Assembly: GCA_947044405.1 (NCBI GenBank)
Contig: CAMRHE010000115.1
Location: 3,472,001 to 3,536,000 of the forward strand
Origin: Leptodactylus fallax
Taxonomy: Eukaryota; Chordata; Amphibia; Anura; Leptodactylidae
Length of the DNA stretch: 64,000 bases
Reading direction: 5' to 3'
Shown here: positions 54,613-64,000 of the stretch, one piece after another
How the letters are laid out: every line of letters starts with the position of its first letter
Position numbering within the stretch: position 1 is the stretch's first letter
The notes under the pieces: generated by a model
What the model was told of the DNA's origin: nothing
Database searches by the model: none
The model's input: the letters and a program-made list of their open reading frames with translations, nothing else
Position numbers and translations under genes: made by a program

Positions 54613-57600
54613 ACAGCAGCTCAGGGGTGGGGGGTCTCTGGTGTCGGACCCTCACTCATCTCTTATTGATGACCTATCCTGCAGTCATCAATTTAAAAAA
54701 TAAATAAATAAATTTAAAAAAAAACAAAAAAAAAAACACCTTAATGTACACAGGTTTCAAGCTCCTGCAATCGAACAGAAACAGGTTGGGTCCCCAGGTG
54801 TCAGAGACAGACGGACATACGGCACATGAGACAAAAGCAGTTTATTATCGTTTGTTTTCTCTTTTATGGGATACACAGGGCGTTGCTGCTTCTTCTATGG
54901 GACTCAGCAAATATATGGCTAAGCCTACATTCATACAACCGATGGTGAAAACAGTTGTGTTTTGCACCCAAGGGGCATCCGTTTTCACGAATCCCTCCTC
55001 CATTGCAGTCAGAGAATAGACTGATTCATGAAAATGGTTAAAAATAAAATGGACCGTCAAAATATCGGTCATGTAAATAGTCCCTATTCACATACAGTGA
55101 AATTAATTTGCCTTGTGATGGCCATTAAAAAAAAAATCGTCAGTCACATGGCTATTTGTGTGAATATAAGGTAATCCTGTGATCGCCATATGCTCCCATA
55201 TGGGTCTTTCCAGATCAAGATCAGCTCTGCTGTGGCCCGAACAGGCTTTTTTTCCCCCATACTGGATCTGCAATGGACACTGTAAAAGATAAATATAGAA
55301 CTATAAATACAGAAAAATTGAAAAAAAAAAAAAAAAAAAACTGTATATGAGGCATGAGACCTATAATGGTGGACAACCTTTTCTATAAAAGAGGACGTGT
55401 TGTAGATAAGCGAATTGTCCCAGGTCCAGCCCTGGAAATCGTTTTTGATTTTAGTTATTGCAAATAATATGCACATGTCTCCTGCAGCAGCCACTACAGG
55501 AGAAATGTGGTATTACATGGCGACCATATAATAAAGGGCTGATAGATGTCATGCTCAGGACATGCCACTATATGCCTTTATATGCTCTGTTGGTTGAAGA
55601 TTTGTTAGCCTCTGAACCGGTGTGTGTTCACCGCCATGGGCAGACTGACTGCGTTATAATAGGGTGACAGTATGATCGTTATTGTATATGACAGGTATTG
55701 CATAGTTAATGACGTCAGCCTTTGAGCTGTGAGTGGCATCTTCTCCACCTCAGAGCAGATGGCGCCTGGTTGATAAAGTCTAAGGATTGTTAGCATGAGA
55801 TTTCTACCAATAACTTCTTACACTCACGCTGGTGGCTGTGAACGCTTGGCTTTCATTATTTTATCACTTTCTAGTTTTGCCACCAAGTAAGATGGCAGAG
55901 GTTCTCAAAGTATTGGATGGCAAAGTTGATACAGCATGGCAAGGGAACTGTCAAAAAAAAAAAGTAGAAAACTAAATTTTTCTTTTAGGCAATTTTTTTT
56001 TCTTTTTTATAAATATTCTCCTTTTGTGTGTCAGTGTTTCAGCATTTTTAAGATTTATACATGTTAATGGAAAACTTACAATTCAGGATCAATGAAAAAT
56101 AATATGGATCTACTATTAGTCACAGCTGAAGGTTTGTTACTGTGTATGACTGAAAGTAAGCAATAGGTATAGAGTCTAGGAAAGAAATAAAGGTTGTGGT
56201 GATCTTGCATATGGCACAAGGGGTTGTCCGGATTGGATACGTAAAGTAATGTATTTGACAAGACTAACCTATAAATCCACTGTTTTGATCCAGAGGAAGG
56301 CAAAAACCTGCGATTGCTATTTGCATATTAGTGGGGGAAAAAAAAATCCAACTCCAAATATGATTAAATCCCTGTATTCCATCACCAGAAACCAAGAGTC
56401 CACAATTTATGATATTAGATTTTTTAAGAAAGGTGCTTGACAATGTACAAAATCCACCTGTCGCTCAGTAGTCTCACTGCTGTTACATTAAAGAATCGCT
56501 GCCTATGGTGACACCTACCTCTAGATATGGAGAATGTCTCTTTGTCATAGTTACAGGTGTAAGTGTATAGGGGACTGAATGCTGAGACACCCACTGATGA
56601 AGACTTTTGCCTCTCGTTCTGTATGGCATAGTGGTCAGGCAGCTTGCACACCGTTCCATTCCTTTCTATGGGAGTGCTGGAGTACCACCACTCCATTAAG
56701 AATGGGGGATGGTCGGCCCCCACCGATGTGCAAGCTACCCTTTGGAAAATAGATGCGAAAAATCCCTTTAATTACCTTGGTTACCTTCTTCTGCACCCCT
56801 CTAGTTCAGCTGCGGTATGTCCTTCTTATATACAGGTGTTCACAATTTTACACAATATTCTATATGTGGTCTGACTAATGCATAGAAGCAAAATTATGTT
56901 CTTGACACTTTTGATGCTTCCCTGTTTTCATGCCTGGAGCTGTGCTGGTCACTTGCGGTACAATATGTAGCAGCGGGTTTAGGTATTGCAGTGGTGACTC
57001 TTTAAAGTCTATGGGACAACGCTGCAGTACCTAAACAGCCAGCGAACAGCGCGGCTCCATGCATATAAGCATTAACAGGAACTATGCTGTCCTGGGTTAA
57101 CTGATCTGAAGGGGTTCTGGCTGACGGACCCCCACAGATCTAATATTGATGGCCAATCCTAAGGATAGACAATGAATATTCCAAAAGTAGATAACCCCTT
57201 TAAGTGTACTGTCCACCAATATCCCCAAGTCTCTATCTGTGCCAGTTTACCTAGTGTTTTATTATATAATACATCATTATAAACCTATTTTCCCCGGCCC
57301 AGGCTCATAACCTTACATTTATCCAAGTAGTAAGGTTCTCTAATGCGATGTACATTTTTGGCTCACTGCATTAAATATAACAAGTTGGCAGGTCTGCCAT
57401 ATTAGAGAGTAAATGGCCTATTCTGCTTGATCATTTCTGTCATGTATACTATAGATGACATTTTGATTTGTGATGAAACGTATTAAATCCAGAAAAAAAG
57501 TATGTTGTGACAGAAGTGAGATATAAATGTTTCACGAGGCCGTTCTGACAAGCTTCCAGCGCTATATTACATCTTAGGAAGAACCAACGTGCCTTCATTT

Positions 57601-57639
57601 CTGGCTCCACCTGAGTAAATAGGGTTTAATATTCTCTAT
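54613..57639. other. Noncoding, patchwork of small repeats
   Basis: T2 fragments at 54.64-54.69 kb (TGGTGTCGGACCCTCACTC, TATTGATGACCTATCC), at 56.21-56.24 kb (AAGGGGTTGTCCGGATTGG), at 56.57-56.77 kb and at 57.11-57.20 kb (GACGGACCCCCACAGATC, TATTGATGGCCAATCCTAAG, ending TAACCCCTTTAA). A runs at 54.69-54.74 and 55.32-55.34 kb. 55.05-55.15 kb resembles 31.74-31.80 kb. No gene supported. Confidence 0.5.
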
Positions 57640-57790
57640 CAGTATGTATTTGAAGTGTGGGAGGAAACTGGAGTACCCGGTGAAAACCCATGGAGAACAT
57701 AAAAACTCCTTGCAGATATTGTCCTTGGCTGGATTCGAACCCAGGACCCCAGCGCTGCAAGGCAACAGTGCTAACCTCCTGACCTCAGCA
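57640..57790 (-). mobile_element. V-SINE-like tRNA-derived SINE
   Basis: On the minus strand the head contains GGTTAGCACTGTTGCC and GGGTTCGAATCCAGCC, the latter a canonical Pol III B box. The body GTTCTCCATGGGTTTTCACC, GGGTACTCCAGTTTCCTCCC is the conserved central region of V-SINEs known from fish and amphibians. The A-box end has drifted (AGGAGG where CTCAGTGG is expected). Confidence 0.8.
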
Positions 57791-58693
57791 TTATCTTTTT
57801 ACTGGAAGACTGTTCTGGTAAGACACCGCTCCTCCACTCCTCCTCCTTAATGACAACTCGGATCCTGAAATTCTCAGGACGCCTATTAATGGTGGAAGGA
57901 AATGCTGTTGAACAGTTAGAATTAATAATGTGATTATATCTCTGCACATGCCCTTATAAAATCAGCTTGTACTCAGCTGGTCCACAGCGGGGGTCAGCAG
58001 AGACAACCGATTTGTGGCAGTCCTGTCTGCTTTCTGGTACTTGAACTGGTGTTTGATATATGGGGGCTCCGCAGCTAATTGAAGTTGTTTTAAGAAGCGA
58101 ATGACTCGGCTGATTAAAAGAAGGGGATGTTTAATTAATGTCTCCATTTCTATCCAGCCTAAATGCCACTTCTCCGCACCCCACCGAGAACATTTAGGTG
58201 CATTTAAATTGTGTTCTCTACCAGAGAAGATATGTGCGGTAAGTGCTCTTATGCTCCGTACTCACTGGCGACGGTGTCATAGGTAAAACCAATTAAAAAA
58301 TGCTAATGACTTAGCGGGGGGAGAAGGAGTAACAGGGAATTTTCAGGACACAATGTGGCCTTTTTCCCAAATTAATTGAAGCTAAAGGAGAATGTTCATC
58401 TTTTATCTGTCACTGGATGACATAAAAGGAGCCACATCTTTCTTTTCCATTTAACTCGTGTATGTATGAATCAAATAATCTTTTATAGATTGCTTTTGGC
58501 TGAATCACCTTCTGACTTCCAGGGCTGTGGAGTTGATGGGCCAAACCATTGACTCTAACTCCTATATTTTCCAAGGACCAACTCTGACTCCTGACTATAA
58601 TTCATAAAAAAATCCAGTGATTGCTATGAAAGTAAATATGTAACAAGCTATGCATCTTATTATACAATAACTGTGTAATATAACTTAAAATAG
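57791..58693. other. Noncoding, partly conserved-looking
   Basis: 58,060-58,440 is non-repetitive and includes several TTAAT/ATTA cores. No exon is supported. Confidence 0.35.
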
Positions 58694-59905
58694 TTAAAGG
58701 ACTTGTCCAGTTTCAGACCAATATTGAGAGACAAATGTTATTGTTTGTATAATGAAAAGTTGTGCAATTTTCCAATATACTTTCTGTATCAATTCCTCAC
58801 GTTTTTTTTAGATCTCTGCTTGCTGTCATTCATTCTGCTTACTCCCGGTGGATAAAAATCAGACCATGGTCATGTGATGGTCACACAGGTGCACAGCTTG
58901 TTACTGGGCAGGTGTCTGATTAATGTGCAGTGACTGTAACAAGCTGTGCACCTGTGTGCTCATCACATGACCATGGACTGAATACCACATGACCATGGAC
59001 TGAGTACCACATGACCATGGACTGAGTACCACATGATCATGGACTGAATACCACATGACCATGGACTGAGTGCCACATGACCATGGACTGAGTGCCACAT
59101 GACCATGTACTGAATACCACATGACCATGGACTGAGTGCCACATGACCATGGACTGAGTGCCACATGACCATGGACTGAGTGCCACATGACCATGGACTG
59201 AGTACCACATGACCATGTACTGAATACCACATGACCATGGACTGAGTACCACATGATCATGGACTGAATACCACATGACCATGGACTGAGTGCCACATGA
59301 CCATGGACTGAGTGCCACATGACCATGGACTGAGTGCCACATGACCATGGACTGAGTAGCACATGACCATGTACTGAATACCACATGATCATGGACTGAG
59401 TACCACATGACCGTGGACTGAGTAACACATGACCGTGGACTGAATACCACATGACCGTGGACTGAATGCCACATGACCGTGGACTGAGTACCACATGACC
59501 ATGGACTGAGTGCCACATGACCATGGACTGAGTACCACATGACCATGGACTGAGTACCACATGACCATGGACTGAGTGCCACATGACCATGGACTGAGTA
59601 CCACATGACCATGGACTGAGTACCACATGACCATGGGCTGAGTGCCACATGACCATGGACTGAGAACCACATGACCATGGACTGAGAACCACATGACCAT
59701 GGACTGAGTACCACATGACCATGGACTGATTTTTATCCACTGGGAATATGTAGAATGAATGACAGCAAGCAGAGATCTAGAAAACTGCGAGGAATTGATA
59801 CAGAAAGTATATTGGAAAATTGTAGAACTTTTCATTATATAAATAATAACAATAATAAATATTTTGTCTTTCAATACTTTTTTCAAACTGGACAGCTCTT
59901 TACCT
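58694..59905. mobile_element. T2-type element with expanded 22-bp minisatellite
   Basis: Left end TTAAAGGACTTGTCCAGTTT at 58694; right end AAACTGGACAGCTCTTTA near 59901, decayed. Subterminal arms pair over about 100 bp (TTGTGCAATTTTCCAATATA then CTTTCTGTATCAATTCCTC; right ATTGATACAGAAAGTATATT then GGAAAATTGTAGAAC). The core hairpin CACACAGGTGCACAGCTTGT/ACAAGCTGTGCACCTGTGTG matches the element at 28.6 kb. Confidence 0.85.
58960..59728. repeat. 22-bp minisatellite, about 35 units
   Basis: Unit CCATGGACTGAGTACCACAT plus GA. Variants at GAGTACC/GAGTGCC/GAATACC and CCATGG/CCGTGG are arranged in blocks. Because 22 is not a multiple of 3 and the unit lacks stops on the minus strand, all three minus frames stay open for hundreds of bases, with a 22-residue protein period; these are not genes. 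Confidence 0.95.
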
Positions 59906-61133
59906 TTTTTTTTTTTTTTCCCCAAGCCCTAGCCTCTTAATAATTCAGGCACATCTTGTGCCAGGCAGGGAATTGCATCCAATTTGCATTTGCAAACTGC
60001 ATTGAAATCAACTTTAATGCGGCGCAATGTTGCATAATGCATGTCGACATGCATGCGTTTGCAATTGCCGATTTATAGTTTTTTGTTTTTTTTTAGAAAA
60101 AATACAAAAAAATATATATATTAAAAGTAATTATTTGTGCACATCTGTCTACAAATACATGAGTACAAAAAAAAATCTGAACAGTATGCAAATTTACAGC
60201 ACAGATTGTAAAGACAGCAGTTGTAGTCGCGCAAATCTCTGTCGCATATAACACAATTGATGTCTATGGGAGCAGTGTTGCATGCAACATTGACATGCAG
60301 CAGAACATCAAACAAGGTTGGATTTTTGTCGCAGCATGTCGCATGTTACACCATAGACATGAATTGCTTTTTTTTGTGACACGTAGCACTAGATTAAGGT
60401 ATAGCTCAATGTTCGTCAGAAGTTGAAATATCTGCATGGGCTTGCTAGGCAGTCTTTTCTGTGTAATTTTGTGTATGGCTGCTATACATATCAGAAGAGA
60501 GCCACCAGTGTGAAGAGCTTTTTTAAGACTTCTGTCATTTCCCAGAAAAGTCACCAGGGAATTTTAGCAGATGTCCCATATCTGGTAACTTACTTTACAG
60601 CACAGTTGCTGAAGCTAGAGAACGGAAATGCCTGCGAAGTCATGTTCATATTACTGGAGAGAATCATTTTAAGTTTAGGGAAAAAGCATACGGTAGTATA
60701 GTTAAGGCTTTGTTCACATTGGGTGTGGGGGGGATTTGTTAAGGCTGGCAAGCTGTATGTCTGTCTTAATCCATTCTCTTGCTGGTGCTAACTGCTTCTG
60801 AAATATTAAAAGGCTCTGCTTCCTGTGCACCTGAATTGATATCTATGGCAGTCAGGATCTGGCTGAGTTTTTCTATACAAATATAGTAAATTTGGCTCTA
60901 TAGTAATTTTGTCTGATTTGATCTCCATCCTACTCCGCCTACTTTCATAAAATGTAAGTGAGGTAGCGAAAGAAGGGAATAGTGCATCTTTGGCGCAAAA
61001 AAGAGCCATGCACTAAAGATGCTCCACAACTGTTCTGATTCTTGGCAGTTTTTGGCTAAACTATCCACAGGTCCTTATACACTAGGTTTAGTGTCCAAAA
61101 TCACCCTGTTTTAAATCTATCCGTGCCCATATC
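59906..61133. other. Noncoding, nothing recognised
   Basis: T-rich tract at 59.9 kb and A-rich tract near 60.1 kb. No repeat termini or coding similarity supported. Confidence 0.35.
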
Positions 61134-61369
61134 AGGGTGGGTTCACACTTGCGCCGGCACTCCGTCCGCCACGAATCCAACCTAAATGTCAGAAAACTGG
61201 ATAGGAAAAGATTTGCGACGCTTTGCTTAAAAACCCATTCAAGCAATGCGTGGGTGTGCGCTTACACCCTCTGCGCTGAAAATCCAGTTTTTTTCATCGG
61301 AAACAAAGTCCTGCTTTGGGTCGGATTCACAGCGAATGTAGTGCCGCTACAAGTGTGAACCCACCCTTA
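61134..61369. repeat. GTTCACAC-family foldback
   Basis: GGGTGGGTTCACACTTGCGC and its inverted counterpart CAAGTGTGAACCCACCC bracket about 235 bp. Internal pairs CCACGAATCC/GGATTCACAG and CAAAGTCCTG are weaker. Confidence 0.75.
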
Positions 61370-62231
61370 CTTAAAAAAAAAAAAGCAAAGTACAACCCTA
61401 ATCAAATTGAGCTGCTTCGCAGTGTAAACAGTGGGGCAGCACAGGAATGACTACGACTTAGATGCAGATTTTTTTCCTTCTTTTGTCATGATAGTATAGG
61501 ATGTGTTATAGGAGAACATGGCATACTCCTAGACAACCTCCTTAGCTATTATTTTATATGTTTCAGGTTTATCCAGTGCACACGGTCATATTTTTTGAAT
61601 ATTTTAAATACAGAGAGATTATGTCTAGTCCTCAGTACGACTGCATTAAAAAAATCTCTTAATGAGGGAGCTAAATTTACAAGATCTCACTAACACGTTG
61701 TACGTGGCTCCAATTATTTTTCCATAATTGCACTATGACATTTCTTATGGCTCACAAAATGCTGTAAATCAAGATAACATAACCCCTGCCGGAAGGGTCA
61801 GCTGGAAATTTCTAAACCACCTTAATGATTTAATGAGTGATATTTGCTGGTATTGATTGCCGCCCCCACAGTCCTGCTGATCTGGTAGTTTACTATGGAG
61901 CTGGCTAAGTAATATTATGAGTAAAGAGGACCTAGGATCATATATCCTGCCCCGTGGTTAACCATGTCACCCTTATTGATGTACCTGAGTGACCTTGGAT
62001 CATTAAACTGATCTATTTGTCATGTTTATTACAATCTTACGCTATTTGCCCTATTTAATAGACTTGCATAGAGGAACGGTAGTTTAGTAAGCAACCATAT
62101 TATAACCATGTCCAAAAAAGGAGAGGATCTTCTAATTTGACATTTCGAGCTTGAAGGTTCCTTTTTCGGGTAATAAGGTACTGTGTCTAACAAAGGGGCC
62201 TTATGGTCCTCAAATATTTTATTGCTGAGAA
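61370..62231. other. Noncoding, partly conserved-looking
   Basis: 61,670-61,900 (for example CCACCTTAATGATTTAATGA) is non-repetitive with homeodomain-type cores. No exon supported. Confidence 0.35.
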
Positions 62232-62677
62232 TAAAAGGAGTCTGTCACTTTCCCCAAGCATATTCAACTGCCGCCACTGTATTACAGTGATAAGTAACAT
62301 ACCTTTGTTCTGTATGTCACTTTTGTAGATTTGGAGAAAAACAACTTTGAAGTTTTATGTAAATGTGGCAGTTGGTGCACTGGGGGCGGACCTTCTGCTC
62401 TTTGGAGAATTGGTCTTGCCACTCAGACCAATCTCCTGCTTGCACCACCCTGTGCAGTGAGAGTTAATCCTCCGCTGTTATGACATCACCCACCCTACAT
62501 GAGCTGCAAAGTAGTACTCAGGGCTGAAGGCCCGCCTTCAGTGCACCAACTGCCTCATTTGCATAAGACTTCAAACTGACATACATAACAAAGGCATGAT
62601 GTTTATCACTCTAAAGTGCACTGTATGATGGTGGTGACAGTTGAATATGCTTGGGGGAGATGATAGACTCCCTTTAA
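62232..62677. mobile_element. T2-type foldback MITE, AAAGGGAGTC ends
   Basis: Left AAAAGGAGTCTGTCAC then CCCCAAGCATATTCAACTG; right CAGTTGAATATGCTTGGGGG then TGATAGACTCCCTTTAA. Arms of about 170 bp also pair ACATACCTTTGTTCTGTATG with CATACATAACAAAGGCATGA. Same terminal wording as the element at 3298-3889, different arms. Confidence 0.85.
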
Positions 62678-63736
62678 ATACATTTATTCCTTGAAGATCA
62701 TCTTTTTTAACCACTTCCCATCACAAATTTTCTATTTGTTTACTAAAAGAAAGTGCTATTTTCCATTAGAAAGTGAAACATGTTTGCACATTCATTCCCT
62801 TAAGGACAACAGTCTTGAGGTTCCCTCTCTCCCACACCACTCTAGTCTTGGCGCTGTGTCTATACATGTAAAAAATGAATGGAGCTATATGCTATACAAT
62901 GTACAGTGCAGTGGTTGGTTATCGGCGAAAATGGTGCCAAAAATACTTGTGCTGCAAAAAACAAGTTCCATTATGGCTACATCAACAGAAATATAAAAAA
63001 AAGTTATAATTCTCAGAATGTGGCTCCACAAAAATACACCACTTTTTCCATAAAACATACTGTTCTTTAGCAAAAGTAAACTATATAAACTTGGTATCTT
63101 ACCATCTCATAGACTGAAGCTAGCATGTTAAAATCGTGCCAATTAAAACTACAATTCGTTCCACAAACACCAAGCCTCATACAGCTATGTTGATAGAAAA
63201 ATATAAAAGGTATACCATAACTCTTGGAATATGTTGATGATAGCTCAGTCCTTAAGGGGTTTAAATATATGGTCTCACATTTAGGGGTCTCTTCTCCCAT
63301 TCTTTTGTGTGTTTTCATATGCTAGTGTTTCCTCAATCACCAGATAGGTTGATGTATCCAGCAGTGGTCCACACAAGTCTGCAGCCATTTTTAGAAGATG
63401 TGTTGAAATGCTAAATTACATCATGGTTGGTATATACTGTATGTTTGGCAGCGCTTTCTGGAATGGTTCGACCAAACATATGGTTAAAAATATGCAACAA
63501 TGTGCCTGTACCATTGACAGCAATTGAAAAAAATCATGTATACTATTTGTGTATACCTTTTATATTGAAAAGTGTAATTGACTACACTTTGGAATACAGC
63601 TGGACCTGAAATGTCCCCACTAATCCTAGCCAATCCGTTGGCATTCATTTGGCCATAAAGTCTATGGACACTTTGGCATATGCATTGGGACATTTTCTCA
63701 GCATGTACACTCTTGGAGCACCACAAATCCAAAGAA
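62678..63736. other. Noncoding, nothing recognised
   Basis: No supported feature. Confidence 0.35.
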
Positions 63737-64000
63737 TTAAAGGGGATATCTCACTAGACAGACCAATTTCAATTCAAAGCATCCATAATATATCCCCCCC
63801 CAAAAAATAAAAGTTCCTAATAATTGGCAACAGGCACAATAGTATGCCATATATAAAAGGCATATGCTGCTGTTCTCTAAACCCTCTTGGTCAGTCTGAA
63901 GCACCAGGTTGGTTCATGTGTCGATGTTTTAATACGGCTTAAACTGGCCATACACATTGAATGTAGGATGGACATTTATTTGGTTGACAGCTATACCTTC
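63737..64000. mobile_element. T2-type left terminus, running off the window
   Basis: TTAAAGGGGATATCTCACTA starts at 63737. The other end is not inside the window. Confidence 0.5.

Noticed and set aside
57700..57780. tRNA gene on the minus strand
   Set aside because: A Pol III B box is present, but the sequence continues into the V-SINE body and the A-box end is degenerate; a SINE head explains it.
58901..59925. Very long minus-strand open frames (up to 279 codons) with repeated HGHV and SPWSCG wording
   Set aside because: All three minus frames are open across the same interval because of the stop-free 22-bp minisatellite; no start context, splice sites or protein family.

Overview
This window looks like intergenic and intronic DNA from a vertebrate, most likely an anuran amphibian (frog). 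It has no prokaryotic gene organisation. It is AT-rich and packed with transposable elements that together point to a frog: many T2/Kolobok-type elements with TTAAAGG termini at TTAA targets, several Tc1/mariner lineages, a Ngaro-type tyrosine-recombinase retrotransposon, a piggyBac element, L2/CR1-like LINEs, Penelope-like fragments, a V-SINE-like SINE, hAT elements, and many foldback repeats carrying GTTCACAC or GGGGTTGTCC. The species assignment is inference; the elements themselves are read from the sequence.

Layout. 0-5 kb: a decayed LINE (minus strand), a GATA microsatellite, a Tc1 deletion derivative and a 592-bp T2 foldback. 5.16-9.13 kb: a 4-kb hAT-like element with an 8-bp target duplication, carrying a 31-bp minisatellite that a 1.13-kb LTR-like insertion splits in two. 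9.3-15 kb: T2 elements and a decayed Tc1 (minus strand). 15.0-18.9 kb: a T2-like element containing a 2.4-kb hAT element and a foldback. 19.9-30.7 kb: Tc1 fragments, a 301-bp tandem duplication, palindromic foldbacks, a Penelope-like fragment with a hammerhead-like core, a 29-bp minisatellite, a second hAT copy and a Tc1 miniature.

33.2-42.7 kb is the richest block. A GC-rich Ngaro-type element on the minus strand (gag, RT-RNase H, tyrosine recombinase, SGNH hydrolase) has been broken by two later insertions: a 5'-truncated L2-like LINE (35.72-37.33 kb, plus strand) and a piggyBac element (39.02-41.61 kb, plus strand) with perfect TTAA duplication and 16-bp TIRs. 44.32-45.89 kb is a complete Tc1-type element with an uninterrupted 338-codon DD35E transposase, the only convincing intact protein-coding gene here. 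At 46.6-46.7 kb, a short coding segment with a strong start context and a splice donor resembles the first exon of a tetraspanin gene and is the best host-gene candidate. 52.24-53.87 kb is a second full-length Tc1-type element (DD34E) with about 215-bp inverted repeats and two disabling lesions. From 54 to 64 kb the sequence is mostly T2 elements, one of which holds about 35 copies of a 22-bp minisatellite.

The genes do not form a pathway. The window is a record of successive transpositions in which nesting gives the relative order of events. Boundaries of degenerate repeats are approximate (about 10-50 bp). Boundaries with target duplications or TIRs are given to the base as read.
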